Assembly (NCBI RefSeq): GCF_000245735.1 | Contig: NZ_AHTH01000002.1 | Location: 91,620-155,619 of the forward strand | Length of the DNA: 64,000 nt | Reading direction: 5' to 3' | DNA from: Alishewanella jeotgali KCTC 22429 | GTDB lineage: Bacteria; Pseudomonadota; Gammaproteobacteria; Enterobacterales; Alteromonadaceae | Shown here: positions 18,204 to 27,832 of the stretch, one piece after another | Layout of the letters: the number at the start of each line of letters is the position of its first letter | How positions within the stretch are numbered: the stretch's first letter is position 1 | The notes under the pieces: generated by a model | The model's database searches: none | What the model saw: the letters and a program-made list of their open reading frames with translations, nothing else | Told to the model about the DNA's origin: nothing | Position numbers and translations under genes: made by a program

Positions 18204-21169
18204 GTCGGCTTTGCGATAACGGCCTGAGCGCGACCACGATGCTTGCCCTGATAGAGGGCGTCGTCGGCAAGTTTTACCCACTGTTCGAGCGAACTGCAAC
18301 TGACGGGTAGCTGCGCTATGCCGAAAGTCGCGCTCAGCTTTAATATGGCGCCCTGGTATGAGCAGGGCTCCTGCTGCATCTCTCGTAGTAAGGCCTCACA
18401 AAATACTTTGGCATCACTTGCTGTACAGTCCGCCAGAGCCAGAATAAATTCTTCGCCTCCCCAGCGCCCAGTCAGATCGCTGCCTCTCGCCCTTGTACTT
18501 AGCTTAGCAGCGAAATGCTGCAGGGCGGCATCACCTGCGGCGTGACCAAACTGGTCATTAATGCTCTTGAAATAATCCAGATCAATTAACACCAGGCTAA
18601 GAGATTGCTGACTGCGTTGTAACTGTAAACGTAAACGTTGAAAGTGTTCCGTAAAACCGGCGCGATTTAATAACCCCGTTAGCTCATCATGATCAGCTTT
18701 GTTTTGCAGTTGTTGTGCTAACAATTCAAGCTCCTGCGTTCTGGCACTAACCAGGCCGGCCAGACGTGCGTTGCGTCTTCTTAAATTAAGCTCTCGCAGA
18801 TAGACACTTAATAACAAGGTAGTTAGGAAAACGACAGCAGAGACAATCCATAAGTAAGGTGAATACCACCAGGGTGCAGCGACCTGAATTTGGATTCGCA
18901 ATGGCTCTGCGGATTGGATACCCTGACTATTCTGGCCAATCACTTCTAACAGGTAATTGCCGGGAGCTAAGCCTAAATAACGTAATTCGCGGTTACGGGT
19001 TGCGCTACTCCAGTTCGATGAAAACCCTAGCAGACGGTATCGGATAGTGTTTTTGTCTGGTTCACGGTAGTCCAGAACTGAGACACCGATCACCAATTCC
19101 CGAAAGTTAGCCGGTAACGCAATTTGCGTCTGATTAACAGGATAATGCCGGGTCTGATCTCTGCCATCGATTTCAACCTGGCTCAGCGCGACTCTGGGCA
19201 CAGGCATATACTCGGCCTCTATATCAAATTTGCTATTGGCGACCCCCATAGCGGTACCCAGCAAAAAGCTGCCGTCGGGTAACAATAGATGGGCATTACG
19301 CTGCATCGTCAGATCGGGTAGGCCATCATTCAGACTATAACTGGTAAAACGTTGGCTGTGCTCATTAAAGCGGGCAGGACCATGATTAGTCAAAGCCCAT
19401 AACCGTTGTTGCTGATCGAGGAAGGCGCCGGTAATAAAGACACTTGGCAGTCCTTGCTCGGTTAAAAATTGTGAACTGCTGCCGCTTTGTAGATCAAGGC
19501 GCCACAGCCCATATTCGGAGCAAAGCCAAACTATTGTTTCAGCGACAGGTAATACACAATTAAATCCTTCAACCAGATTGGCGACACCGGTTTCTACCTG
19601 GTGCCAGCTTTGCCCGACAGGTCTTTTATACAATCCGGAGTAACGGGTTGCTGCATATAGATTGCCGCTTTGATCAGTGACGATCTGATAAATCTGGTCG
19701 CCGCTGTTTGTCGCCAGGTTAGTCAGGCTAATAGTCGCCTGCTGCGTTTGCGGTTGCCAGCGAAGTAGACCCCGCTGCCAAACCCCCAGATAAAAATCGC
19801 CGTCAGTAGAGATATGAAAGGCAGTAATAGCGCCCGGAGGAATACCTGCCAGCTCAAAAGGCGTCAGCTCTGGTCTAAGCCGGCCATCCTGCATTTGATA
19901 TAAGCCACTGTCTGTCGCCAGCCAGAGCGAGCCGTCAGGCTGCGAAGCAAATTGATAAATTTTGCGAATATTATGTTGTTGGCGATACAGAACCTGATGC
20001 CACTGGTTGCTGGCATGCTCCAGCCAGATTAAGGCACCGTGTGCGGCTATCCAGATATTACGTTGCTGGTCCTGATACAGGGCACTAATCAAACGACTTG
20101 CCGCCTGTTGCAGGGGGCTCGGTAGTTGACTACTCAAGGGTTGAAAAGCCCGTTGTTGCGGATTACCGATAAAGAGTCCCTGATCCCGGCTACCTACCCA
20201 GAGTTGGCTGTCGGCGTTTTCATAGAGGGTTCGGACATCGACATCCGGCAGATAATTAAAGCCCTGACGATTTTTAATCCACTGCTTAGCCTCGGTATCA
20301 TATAAAAATAATCCTTCGGTGCTGCCGACCCATAAATAATTATCCGGACTTTGATAAAGTACATTTACTCGGGGAGAGGCGACTTGCGCCGGCATTTCCA
20401 GACGGGCAAAACAGTCACAGCCGGAATGATACTGATAAACCCCCGTGGCCGAACTGGCCCAGATACCCGAGCTAAAATGCTGAATAGCGCGTACTTCACG
20501 CGCTCGTTCAAGGATATTTTTTTCCGGTTGCGGCAACAGATAGCGTTTTACCTGCTGCTCTGTATTAAGCAGCACTATGCCGTCAGCGGTGGCAAACCAA
20601 AGACCTTCAGCCGATTCAGTGATCCACCAGATCCGGTTCTTATGCAATGGATGTTCGAGCTCCGGCGCCGCATAACGCTTGATCTCCCTGGGGTTAGCTA
20701 AATCAATATAGTTAACCCCCGCGACAGTACCAATCCATAAACGTTGCTTGCTATCCAGAAATAAGGTTTGTACCCGATCAGATGCCAGCGCGTCAGGATC
20801 GCCACTATCGGCCCGGAAATTGTACTGAACATCGTTTGCAGCAGCGAGATAGGTTAAACCATGACCCCAACTGGCCATCCAGATAGCGCCATTATTCTCT
20901 AATACAAATTTATTGACATTTTGCCGCCGTAAACCACTTTCTGCGACACTTAGCCAATTAACGCTTTCGCTGCCATCAAACCGTAACAGTCCGTCGCTGT
21001 CCGTTGCCAGCCACATAAAGCCATGCTGGTCCTGAGTGATGTGATAAACCGAAGACTGTCGGGCGGTCAGCTTATCGGTAGGTGGGCTAAACACATAGTC
21101 TATGTCTGCAACAGCACTGAAACAGCATATCGCCAGTAGAAGTAGCAAGGGTTGCAACAACTTTGACAT
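18185..21169 (-). CDS. Periplasmic propeller sensor diguanylate cyclase
   Basis: A 994-residue transmembrane signalling protein. A signal peptide (residues 1-21) precedes two-component-regulator-type beta-propeller repeats (about 30-640; many GxxWxxT/S-type blades such as QDQHGFMWLATDSDGLLRFD), then a Y_Y_Y domain (about 690-760), one membrane helix (about 768-790), a coiled linker and a GGDEF domain (about 825-985). The active site is GGEEF and the inhibitory RxxD site is present as RGSD five residues before it, so c-di-GMP synthesis with product feedback is expected. The ligand is unknown. Monocistronic; overlaps the OsmC gene at its 3' end. Confidence 0.92.
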   Translation of the reverse strand: MSKLLQPLLLLLAICCFSAVADIDYVFSPPTDKLTARQSSVYHITQDQHGFMWLATDSDGLLRFDGSESVNWLSVAESGLRRQNVNKFVLENNGAIWMASWGHGLTYLAAANDVQYNFRADSGDPDALASDRVQTLFLDSKQRLWIGTVAGVNYIDLANPREIKRYAAPELEHPLHKNRIWWITESAEGLWFATADGIVLLNTEQQVKRYLLPQPEKNILERAREVRAIQHFSSGIWASSATGVYQYHSGCDCFARLEMPAQVASPRVNVLYQSPDNYLWVGSTEGLFLYDTEAKQWIKNRQGFNYLPDVDVRTLYENADSQLWVGSRDQGLFIGNPQQRAFQPLSSQLPSPLQQAASRLISALYQDQQRNIWIAAHGALIWLEHASNQWHQVLYRQQHNIRKIYQFASQPDGSLWLATDSGLYQMQDGRLRPELTPFELAGIPPGAITAFHISTDGDFYLGVWQRGLLRWQPQTQQATISLTNLATNSGDQIYQIVTDQSGNLYAATRYSGLYKRPVGQSWHQVETGVANLVEGFNCVLPVAETIVWLCSEYGLWRLDLQSGSSSQFLTEQGLPSVFITGAFLDQQQRLWALTNHGPARFNEHSQRFTSYSLNDGLPDLTMQRNAHLLLPDGSFLLGTAMGVANSKFDIEAEYMPVPRVALSQVEIDGRDQTRHYPVNQTQIALPANFRELVIGVSVLDYREPDKNTIRYRLLGFSSNWSSATRNRELRYLGLAPGNYLLEVIGQNSQGIQSAEPLRIQIQVAAPWWYSPYLWIVSAVVFLTTLLLSVYLRELNLRRRNARLAGLVSARTQELELLAQQLQNKADHDELTGLLNRAGFTEHFQRLRLQLQRSQQSLSLVLIDLDYFKSINDQFGHAAGDAALQHFAAKLSTRARGSDLTGRWGGEEFILALADCTASDAKVFCEALLREMQQEPCSYQGAILKLSATFGIAQLPVSCSSLEQWVKLADDALYQGKHRGRAQAVIAKPTQLLTN

Positions 21170-21404
21170 CAGACCCGGACTAATATTATTTGAGCGTATT
21201 CAAGTTATACCTGTTTTAATAAAAAAGCACAATCTGACCTTGGTCTGGCGTCAGGTTAAGCAGATCGCAAGCTTTAATCTGCAAGGTGTTTACTGTTAAG
21301 ATCAGGGTTGGCGGACAAATTGGGTTCGCAACAGGATCAAAGTCAGAACAGGCCGGTTTTGACTTGCAGTCATCAGAGCGTCCACGGCCGGCGCGGTAGT
21401 TGTT

Positions 21405-22382
21405 GTGATCAGATACGTTTTGCTCGTTATTCTGCTGCTTAGCATTAGCAGTCCGGTATTTGCCAATCCAGGCAATTTTGAACAGGCCAAAGTTACCCTC
21501 AAGCAAATTTATCAGGGCCATGAACGTACCTTTTATTGCGATTGTGCGATCAGTTGGGTTGGACGCAGTGGTGGTCGGGTTGATCATCAAAGCTGTGGCT
21601 TCGAAGTCTATGCGCCCCGGGGTACCCCTAGTGAGGCAACGCTGGCCAGAGCGGCTCGTTCAGAAGTGGAGCATATTATTCCGATCTCCTGGGTGGGGAA
21701 GCAATTAAAATGCTGGCAAAACGGCGGCCGTAAGAACTGCCAGCAACAGGATCCGTTATTTAACCTGATTGAAGCTGATCTGTTTAATCTGACCTATGCC
21801 GTAGGACAGATCAATGGTCTGCGGGCCGATCTGCCCTTTGGTATGGTTGGGCAAGAATTCAGCGGTCAGTTTGGCCGCTGTGATATCCGGATTGATACCA
21901 AACAGCGTAAGGTTCAGCCCAAGGCAGATATCCGCGGCGATATTGCGCGGGTGGCGTTTTATATGGCCGATCGCTACAACCTGAAATTAAGCCGCCAGGA
22001 TCAGCAAATGTTTCTGGCTTGGCACAGTCAGGATCCGGTTTCAGAGAAAGAGCGGCAGATCCACCAGCGCACAGCTATGCAGACCGGGCGTAATAATCCT
22101 TTTGTAACCGGTGAAAAAAGCTGGCAGCTAGGCTTTGCTACCAGCGGCATTGGCTTAACCGCTGCCGGTTGGGACAACCGCAACGACACGCAGGTTGCCA
22201 AAGTGGAAAGCAGCAGCAAAGTGACAGGTCCAATCCATGCTAACCGCAACTCCAAAATCTATCACCGGCCGGATTGCCCCAATTATCAAAGTATGGCGCC
22301 AGCAAACCGGGTGATTTTCCAAACCATATCTGAAGCCGAGCAACAGGGCTATCGGGTGGCGGCGAATTGTCCGGCAATATAA
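21405..22382 (+). CDS. endA: Secreted endonuclease I with extra C-terminal domain
   Basis: 325 residues with a signal peptide (MIRYVLLVILLLSISSPVFA) from a GTG start. The EndA/Vvn nuclease region spans about 22-225: FYCDCAIS, RSEVEHIIPISW with the catalytic histidine, DLFNLTYAVGQINGLRADLPFG. These enzymes degrade DNA nonspecifically in the periplasm or outside. Unlike E. coli EndA (235 aa), about 50 further residues follow a Gly/Asn linker: GPIHANRNSKIYHRPDCPNYQ and VAANC, resembling the Ada-type metal-binding domain found at the end of some secreted nucleases. Confidence 0.88.
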   Translation: MIRYVLLVILLLSISSPVFANPGNFEQAKVTLKQIYQGHERTFYCDCAISWVGRSGGRVDHQSCGFEVYAPRGTPSEATLARAARSEVEHIIPISWVGKQLKCWQNGGRKNCQQQDPLFNLIEADLFNLTYAVGQINGLRADLPFGMVGQEFSGQFGRCDIRIDTKQRKVQPKADIRGDIARVAFYMADRYNLKLSRQDQQMFLAWHSQDPVSEKERQIHQRTAMQTGRNNPFVTGEKSWQLGFATSGIGLTAAGWDNRNDTQVAKVESSSKVTGPIHANRNSKIYHRPDCPNYQSMAPANRVIFQTISEAEQQGYRVAANCPAI

Positions 22383-22448
22383 AAAACAGACCAAGGAATT
22401 AATTTACCGCCGTAAGCTCTAAGCAAAATCTTAACTAAGGAGCCGGCT

Positions 22449-23108
22449 ATGCTAAATAAAGATTTTCTTAACAAATTACTGAGTAATGGTACAGGGCTGA
22501 CTGGTGCACCGGGCACCGGTGGTAGCATCAATGACTTATTAAAAGGTCGGGCCGGTGCTGCCGTAGCCGGCGGCGCACTAGGGTATTTGCTGGGAAGTAA
22601 AAAGGGCCGGCAACTCGGAGGCAAGGTGCTAACCTACGGTGGCCTGGCCGCGCTTGGTGTACTGGCTTACAAGGCCTATGGTAACTGGCAGCAGCAACAG
22701 GGAAATCAGCCAGCAAGCAGCACAGCGGCCGAGCTGCATACTGAAAGCGGTTGCCGTGCCATTCTGGTCTGCTTGATTGCTGCTGCAAAAGCGGATGGTC
22801 ATATTGATGAGCGTGAGCTACAGCTGATTGAGCAGGAAATCAGCAGACTGACCACGGATGCCGGGATCCGGCAATTTGTTGATGCTGAACTGAAAAAACC
22901 ACTGGATCCGGCCGCGGTGGCAAGATTAGCTACCTCAGAACAACTGGCTGCCGAGATGTATATGGCGACCTTGCTGGTGATCGATGAAGAGAGCTTTATG
23001 GAGCGTAGCTATCTGACCGAGTTGGCCAGACAGCTAAAGTTACCGGAAAGCTTGCAGCTGGAGCTGCGGCAGCAAGTTAAGGCTGCGGGCCAATTGGTAG
23101 CCGGATAA
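22449..23108 (+). CDS. DUF533/TerB-fold inner-membrane protein, YebE-like
   Basis: 219 residues. The glycine-rich N-terminus with AAVAGGALGYLLGSKKGRQLGGKVLTYGG-type hydrophobic stretches (about 35-75) is followed by a TerB-like helical bundle (about 90-215; ILVCLIAAAKADGHIDERELQLI). This is the E. coli YebE pattern, a protein of unknown function in the envelope-stress response. ATG follows TAAGGAG. A bidirectional terminator separates it from yghU. Confidence 0.85.
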   Translation: MLNKDFLNKLLSNGTGLTGAPGTGGSINDLLKGRAGAAVAGGALGYLLGSKKGRQLGGKVLTYGGLAALGVLAYKAYGNWQQQQGNQPASSTAAELHTESGCRAILVCLIAAAKADGHIDERELQLIEQEISRLTTDAGIRQFVDAELKKPLDPAAVARLATSEQLAAEMYMATLLVIDEESFMERSYLTELARQLKLPESLQLELRQQVKAAGQLVAG

Positions 23109-23111
23109 ACG

Positions 23112-23144
23112 AAAAAGTAGGCGCCACTGCCGGCGCCTACTTTT
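23112..23144. terminator. Bidirectional terminator between yebE-like gene and yghU
   Basis: GTAGGCGCC-ACTGCC-GGCGCCTAC with AAAAA on the left and TTTT on the right; lies between convergent stops at 23108 and 23143. Confidence 0.85.
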
Positions 23145-23979
23145 ACAAACCGAAGGGCGCAAAATCAGCCGTGCTGTGGCGTTCAGCCAGACCTGGTGTA
23201 TCACCAAAGTTACGGTTTACCAGATAGCCGCGTTTTACCGCCGGACGTGCGTCCAGTTGTTGTGCCCAGCGCAACACATGCTGGTAGCTGCCGACATCCA
23301 AAAATTCAGCTGCATCGTAAAGCCGGCCCAATACCAGGCCGCCATACCAGGGCCAGATTGCCATATCGGCAATGCTGTATTCGTTACCAGCAACAAAGGG
23401 CTGGCGCGCCAGCTGCTTATCCAGCACATCCAACTGACGTTTGGTTTCCATAGCATAGCGGTTGATCGGGTATTCGTATTTTTCCGGCGCATAGGCGTAA
23501 AAATGACCAAAGCCGCCGCCAACAAAGGGGGCGCTACCCATTTGCCAGAATAACCAGTTCATCACTTCAGTTCGGGCGCCAGGCTCAGTGGGTAAAAAGG
23601 CCTGAAATTTTTCTGCCAGATACAACAAAATTGAGCCAGATTCAAATACCCGGATGCCGCGGTCACGGTCAAATAATGCCGGAATTTTCGAGTTAGGATT
23701 CAGTTCGACAAAGCCACTGCCAAATTGCGCACCGTCTTTGATGCTGATAAGCCAGGCATCATATTCAGCCGCATGACCGGCAGCTAATAACTCTTCCAGT
23801 AAGATTGTGACTTTTATGCCATTGGGCGTCGCCAGTGAATAAAGTTGCAGCGGATGTTCGCCAACGGGTAAAGGCTGCTGGTGAGTAGCGCCGGAAACCG
23901 GGCGGTTGATACTGGCAAAGGCGCCGCCATTTTCAGACTGCCATTGCCAGACTGCGGGTGGGGTATATGAGGTTGTCAT
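23143..23979 (-). CDS. yghU: Glutathione S-transferase family, YghU type
   Basis: 278 residues; a thioredoxin-fold N-terminal domain (LYSLATPNGIKVTILLEEL, residues 46-64; ELNPNSKIPAL near 93; FESGSILLYLAEKF near 110) and a helical C-terminal domain (FVAGNEYSIADMAIWPW near 196). E. coli YghU has disulfide-bond reductase activity with glutathione or glutathionylspermidine. The AGGAG ribosome site supports the ATG at 23979. Monocistronic. Confidence 0.93.
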   Translation of the reverse strand: MTTSYTPPAVWQWQSENGGAFASINRPVSGATHQQPLPVGEHPLQLYSLATPNGIKVTILLEELLAAGHAAEYDAWLISIKDGAQFGSGFVELNPNSKIPALFDRDRGIRVFESGSILLYLAEKFQAFLPTEPGARTEVMNWLFWQMGSAPFVGGGFGHFYAYAPEKYEYPINRYAMETKRQLDVLDKQLARQPFVAGNEYSIADMAIWPWYGGLVLGRLYDAAEFLDVGSYQHVLRWAQQLDARPAVKRGYLVNRNFGDTPGLAERHSTADFAPFGL

Positions 23980-24129
23980 CCTATGCTCCTGTGATCTGTA
24001 TTTATTCTAAATCGGGCCGATATTGATAAACTACAAGGCCATTAAGACATTTTTTACACTTCAGTTCAGCTATTTGTCATTTTTATCCCGTACACTAAGT
24101 TAGTTTGAGATCGCTACAGGGAGTAATTT

Positions 24130-25215
24130 ATGCAGAGATTAATTGCTTTGGCCGTCGCCTTGGGTATTGTTAACCCGGCACTGGGCGCTGAGGCGGAGCA
24201 ACGTCTGGAACAATGTTTAGCCCTTGCCGATCAGCAGCGACTCAGTTGTTATGACGATATAGTCAAAGCCATGCAAAAGCAGCGTTTACTGGCTGAGCGA
24301 CAGCCAGTAACGGCGGTTGCCCAAACTGTAGCAGAACAGCCCGATACGACGGACGCCGAGCCAGTCACAGCTGCGCCGGTAATTCCAGTTGCTACCATCC
24401 TACAAAGCTTGTGGGAACTTACCGAACAGGATAAACGCGGCACCTTTCGGGTGCGTACCTATCAACCTAACTTTATTTTGCCAGTGCATTACAGTAGCGG
24501 TGTAAACCGCCAACCGGCAAGTCCAACCCGCAGCGGTGCCGAGCTACAGGAAAACTATAAAGATATTGAAACCAAGCTGCAGGTATCACTTCGGGCGAAA
24601 ATTCTGGAAGACTGGCTATTGCCCAATGCCGATCTCTGGTTCGCCTACACCCAGACCTCAATGTGGCAGCTGTGGAACTCAGAAGATTCGGCACCTTTTC
24701 GTAGTACCGACTATCAGCCGGAGGTGGTTTATGTAATCCCGACGGCTGAGTACTTAGGCGCTTTGCCCTTTGGCTGGCGGTTACAGATGCTGCAATTTGG
24801 TTTTGTGCACCAATCTAATGGTCAGAGCGAGCCGTTATCGCGCAGCTGGAACCGCTTTTATACCGCCGCAGCGTTCGAGCGCGAGCAGGTTGGACTTCTG
24901 CTGAAGTTTAATAAACGGGTTGCTGAATCATTGTCGGAAGACGATAACCCGGATCTGACAAACTTCCTGGGCAGTACCGAGCTACAACTGAACTGGCTAC
25001 CGGGCAGTGCCACCGCTTCGTTAACCCGCAGAATGAACTGGCAGGATTTTTCCAAGGGCTCCTGGCAGCTGGATTTGACCTATCCAATCAATAAGCAACA
25101 ACCCGATGGTTTACGGCTGCATTTACAGCTATTTTCCGGTTACGCCGAGACCTTGCTGGATTACAATCACCGGCAAAATAGTATAGGCTTGGGCGTGATG
25201 TTATTTAACTTTTAA
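24130..25215 (+). CDS. pldA: Outer-membrane phospholipase A
   Basis: 361 residues with a signal peptide (residues 1-20), a roughly 70-residue periplasmic segment rich in Q, A and V, and a 12-strand barrel. The catalytic block FVHQSNGQSEPLSRSWNRFY places the histidine at residue 227 and serine at 229, and YQPNFILPVHY opens the barrel. Hydrolyses outer-membrane phospholipids when asymmetry is lost, calcium dependent. The N-terminal segment is longer than in the E. coli enzyme (289 aa). A palindromic repeat follows the stop. Confidence 0.93.
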   Translation: MQRLIALAVALGIVNPALGAEAEQRLEQCLALADQQRLSCYDDIVKAMQKQRLLAERQPVTAVAQTVAEQPDTTDAEPVTAAPVIPVATILQSLWELTEQDKRGTFRVRTYQPNFILPVHYSSGVNRQPASPTRSGAELQENYKDIETKLQVSLRAKILEDWLLPNADLWFAYTQTSMWQLWNSEDSAPFRSTDYQPEVVYVIPTAEYLGALPFGWRLQMLQFGFVHQSNGQSEPLSRSWNRFYTAAAFEREQVGLLLKFNKRVAESLSEDDNPDLTNFLGSTELQLNWLPGSATASLTRRMNWQDFSKGSWQLDLTYPINKQQPDGLRLHLQLFSGYAETLLDYNHRQNSIGLGVMLFNF

Positions 25216-25259
25216 CTGTCAAACGACGATGAAGTGCCGACACACACGGCCAGTGCTGT

Positions 25260-25528
25260 TAGGGCGTGTTGACGTTTGCTGCTTAGATTTTGTTCACACT
25301 GGCGGCGCTTTGATCGCGAAACGAGGAGCGCAGTTTAGTTATTCTAAATAAGTGACGAGTGACAAAGAGCAAAGCGTCGCCAGTGCGAACCCTTCGGGCA
25401 GCGTTTGGCTGGCGTTTCTACTGCGTTATCGCTTGTTCATGTAGAATAACTACACATCACAAGCTCTGCCTTGTATAAACACCAGCCAAACAGCTGCAAA
25501 AATAAGCAGCAAACGTCAACACGCCCTA
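25260..25528. repeat. 269-bp nested palindromic repeat element (MITE-like)
   Basis: Perfect 26-bp terminal inverted repeats (25260-25285 and 25503-25528; outer bases TAGGGCGTGTTG...CAACACGCCCTA) enclose two further arms: 25292-25312 pairs with 25370-25390 (3 mismatches), and 25398-25417 pairs with 25477-25497 (2-3 differences). TAGTTATTCTA (25336-25346) in the first loop is complementary over 11 bases to TAGAATAACTA (25442-25452) in the second. TA at both tips fits insertion into a TA target. No ORF is credible inside. It fills the pldA-transporter gap almost completely. Confidence 0.85.
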
Positions 25529-25542
25529 GAAAAGGATTTACC

Positions 25543-26628
25543 ATGCCTGCGAAATTTACCATCGAATCCCGCCATTATTTACTGATCCTGGCGCTGCTAT
25601 TGGCTTTGTATGGCAGCTATCTGCTGGTGGCACCTTACTTAGGCGCTATTGTGCTGGCCTTTGTCTTATCATTGCTGTGTTATCCGGTACACCATTGGAT
25701 AGGTAGCAAAATGCCAACTAAACCCAACCTGGCGGCAACCTTGTCCTGTTTGCTGTTGGTGCTGGTGATCCTGGTACCCGCCAGCCTGGTGTTTGCCGCT
25801 CTGGTGCAACAAGGGTTGCTGGTTACCAAACAAATCTATCTTTGGCTGGGTCAGGGCGGGGCTGAGCAATTACTGCAGCATCCTTATCTGCAACAATTAC
25901 AGGCACTGGCGGCTGATAAGCTCCCCGGCGATCTCTTAACACCACGGCAGATTATTGAACGTCTGAGCGAATTTGCTGCCGGCTTTAGTAAAGAGTTGTT
26001 AAACCTGAGTACCAAGATGCTTGGCGATCTGACCGGTCTGTTATTCAGCTTTGTCTTGATGTTGTTTGTGCTGTATTTCTTATTACGCGATCACGATAAA
26101 ATTGTGGCCGCTATTCAGCATTACATTCCGTTATCCCGCTCGCAAAAAGATGCCTTACTAAGCGAAGCCAAGTTGGTAGCACGCTCAGCAGTACTCGGCT
26201 CAGTGCTGACTGCTATTGCGCAGGGGCTTGCTGGCGGTATTGCCATGGCCATAGTCGGTTTTCCGGGATTATTCTGGGGCACGATGATGGCCTTTGCCTC
26301 CTTTATCCCGGCGGTAGGCACAGCGCTGATCTGGCTGCCGGCCAGTTTATATTTATTCTTTACCGGTGATTGGGGCTGGGGACTCTTTCTGGCTGGCTGG
26401 GGCGTGTTAGTGGTGGGCTCGATAGATAATGTCCTCAGACCTATTCTGATGCAGGGTAGCTCTAATATGAGCACCTTACTGATTTTTCTGGCCCTGCTCG
26501 GTGGTATCCAATTATTTGGTTTAATTGGCGTAATTTACGGCCCGATTATTTTTGCGCTAACGCTGGTATTACTGCGGCTTTATACCATCGAGTTTAAAGA
26601 CTTCCTGGCGCAGCAGGATAAAAGTTAA
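25543..26628 (+). CDS. AI-2E/PerM-family transporter
   Basis: 361 residues with 7-8 predicted membrane segments (AI-2E transporter family, PF01594): an N-terminal pair, a long soluble insertion (about 110-180) and a C-terminal block with DNVLRPILMQG near residue 285 and FGLIGVIYGPIIFALTL near 330. Members have been linked to autoinducer-2 export and Na+/H+ antiport; substrate not assigned. I chose the ATG at 25543 behind AAAGGATT; a longer frame from 25471 begins within the palindromic repeat. Confidence 0.88.
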   Translation: MPAKFTIESRHYLLILALLLALYGSYLLVAPYLGAIVLAFVLSLLCYPVHHWIGSKMPTKPNLAATLSCLLLVLVILVPASLVFAALVQQGLLVTKQIYLWLGQGGAEQLLQHPYLQQLQALAADKLPGDLLTPRQIIERLSEFAAGFSKELLNLSTKMLGDLTGLLFSFVLMLFVLYFLLRDHDKIVAAIQHYIPLSRSQKDALLSEAKLVARSAVLGSVLTAIAQGLAGGIAMAIVGFPGLFWGTMMAFASFIPAVGTALIWLPASLYLFFTGDWGWGLFLAGWGVLVVGSIDNVLRPILMQGSSNMSTLLIFLALLGGIQLFGLIGVIYGPIIFALTLVLLRLYTIEFKDFLAQQDKS

Positions 26629-26636
26629 GTCTGAGT

Positions 26637-27797
26637 ATGACAGATGATGGTTTAAAACCGGGCTGGCTGCACTCGGTTAACGATATTGCCAAACCCGACT
26701 GGCAGGCATTATTTGATAACGCTCACCCTTTTAGTCGCCAGGCTTTTTTAGCGGCGCTGGAACAAGGTGGCAGTGTTGATGGTAATAGCGGTTGGCACAG
26801 CCAGCATCTTGCCGTTTGGCAAGGCGAGCAGTTGGTTGCCTTAGTACCTGGCTACTTAAAAACTCACTCTTATGGCGAGTATCTGTTTGATTGGCAAATT
26901 GCACAGGCCTATCAGCAATTGCCGTTACCGTATTATCCAAAATGGGTAGCGGCGCTGCCTTTTACGCCGGTGACCGGGCCAAGGCTTGGCATGCGGCAAG
27001 GCACTGATCAATATGCGGTGCTACACGTGGTTTGTCAGTTTCTAAAAGCTGAGCTAAACCAAGGTAAACTACATAGTGTGCAGTGGCTCTACCCAGAGGC
27101 TGAGCTAGCTACGTCCTTAGCGGAGCAGGGGCTATGGCTTAGATATGATGTGCAATTTCTCTGGCAGAATAAGCATTACAAAGATTTTAACGACTTTCTG
27201 GCTAGGCTGAACTCGCGCAAGCGCAAACAAATTGCTAAGGAGCGCGCCGCCTGTACCGGACTTAGCTTGCAAACTCTGACCGGTGAGCAGCTTACCGATA
27301 ACCACTGGCGACAATTGATCCGTTGTTATCAGGCCACCTACCTTAAACGTTCCGGCCATCACGGCTATATCACGCCACAAAGCTTTCAACTAATGGCGAA
27401 AACAATGGCGACACAGATCGTAGTATTTGCGGCTTTTGACTCGCAACAACCACAGCAGATTGTTGCTGCCGCACTCTGTTTTCGGGGTAAGGATGCGCTC
27501 TATGGCCGTTACTGGGGCGCGTTGGAACACAATGACTATTTGCATTTTGAGCTTTGTTACTATCAGGGTATTGAGTATTGCATCAAGCAGGGATTATCGT
27601 TTTTTGATGCCGGTGCTCAAGGTGAACATAAGCTTAAACGCGGTTTTGCGCCGGTATTACGCTATGGTGCCTACCGTTTTGCTGATACGCCGTTATCAGC
27701 TGCGATCCAGGGCTATTTCAAACAAGAGCAGCAGCATTTGCAGCACTATCTTCAAGCTGCAGCAGCGGCCTTGCCCTACAAAGCTCTGGTTAAATAA
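26637..27797 (+). CDS. FemAB-like N-acyltransferase family protein (COG3146)
   Basis: 386 residues matching the peptidogalycan-biosynthesis/FemAB-like family (COG3146, PF04339): HPFSRQAFLAALEQGGSV near residue 30, a central ARLNSRKRKQIAKERAA stretch (about 190-206) and the C-terminal FDAGAQGEHKLKRGFAPV (about 322-339). The fold is GNAT-like. The biological substrate of the family is unknown. It starts 8 bases after the transporter stop, so the two are probably cotranscribed. Confidence 0.82.
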   Translation: MTDDGLKPGWLHSVNDIAKPDWQALFDNAHPFSRQAFLAALEQGGSVDGNSGWHSQHLAVWQGEQLVALVPGYLKTHSYGEYLFDWQIAQAYQQLPLPYYPKWVAALPFTPVTGPRLGMRQGTDQYAVLHVVCQFLKAELNQGKLHSVQWLYPEAELATSLAEQGLWLRYDVQFLWQNKHYKDFNDFLARLNSRKRKQIAKERAACTGLSLQTLTGEQLTDNHWRQLIRCYQATYLKRSGHHGYITPQSFQLMAKTMATQIVVFAAFDSQQPQQIVAAALCFRGKDALYGRYWGALEHNDYLHFELCYYQGIEYCIKQGLSFFDAGAQGEHKLKRGFAPVLRYGAYRFADTPLSAAIQGYFKQEQQHLQHYLQAAAAALPYKALVK

Positions 27798-27832
27798 AGC
27801 TCCGGTTGAATAAATGGGTATTGAAGCAGCGG

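Noticed and set aside
25471..25542. N-terminal extension of the AI-2E transporter
   Set aside because: The extra 24 codons lie mostly in the palindromic repeat; a good ribosome site precedes the ATG at 25543.
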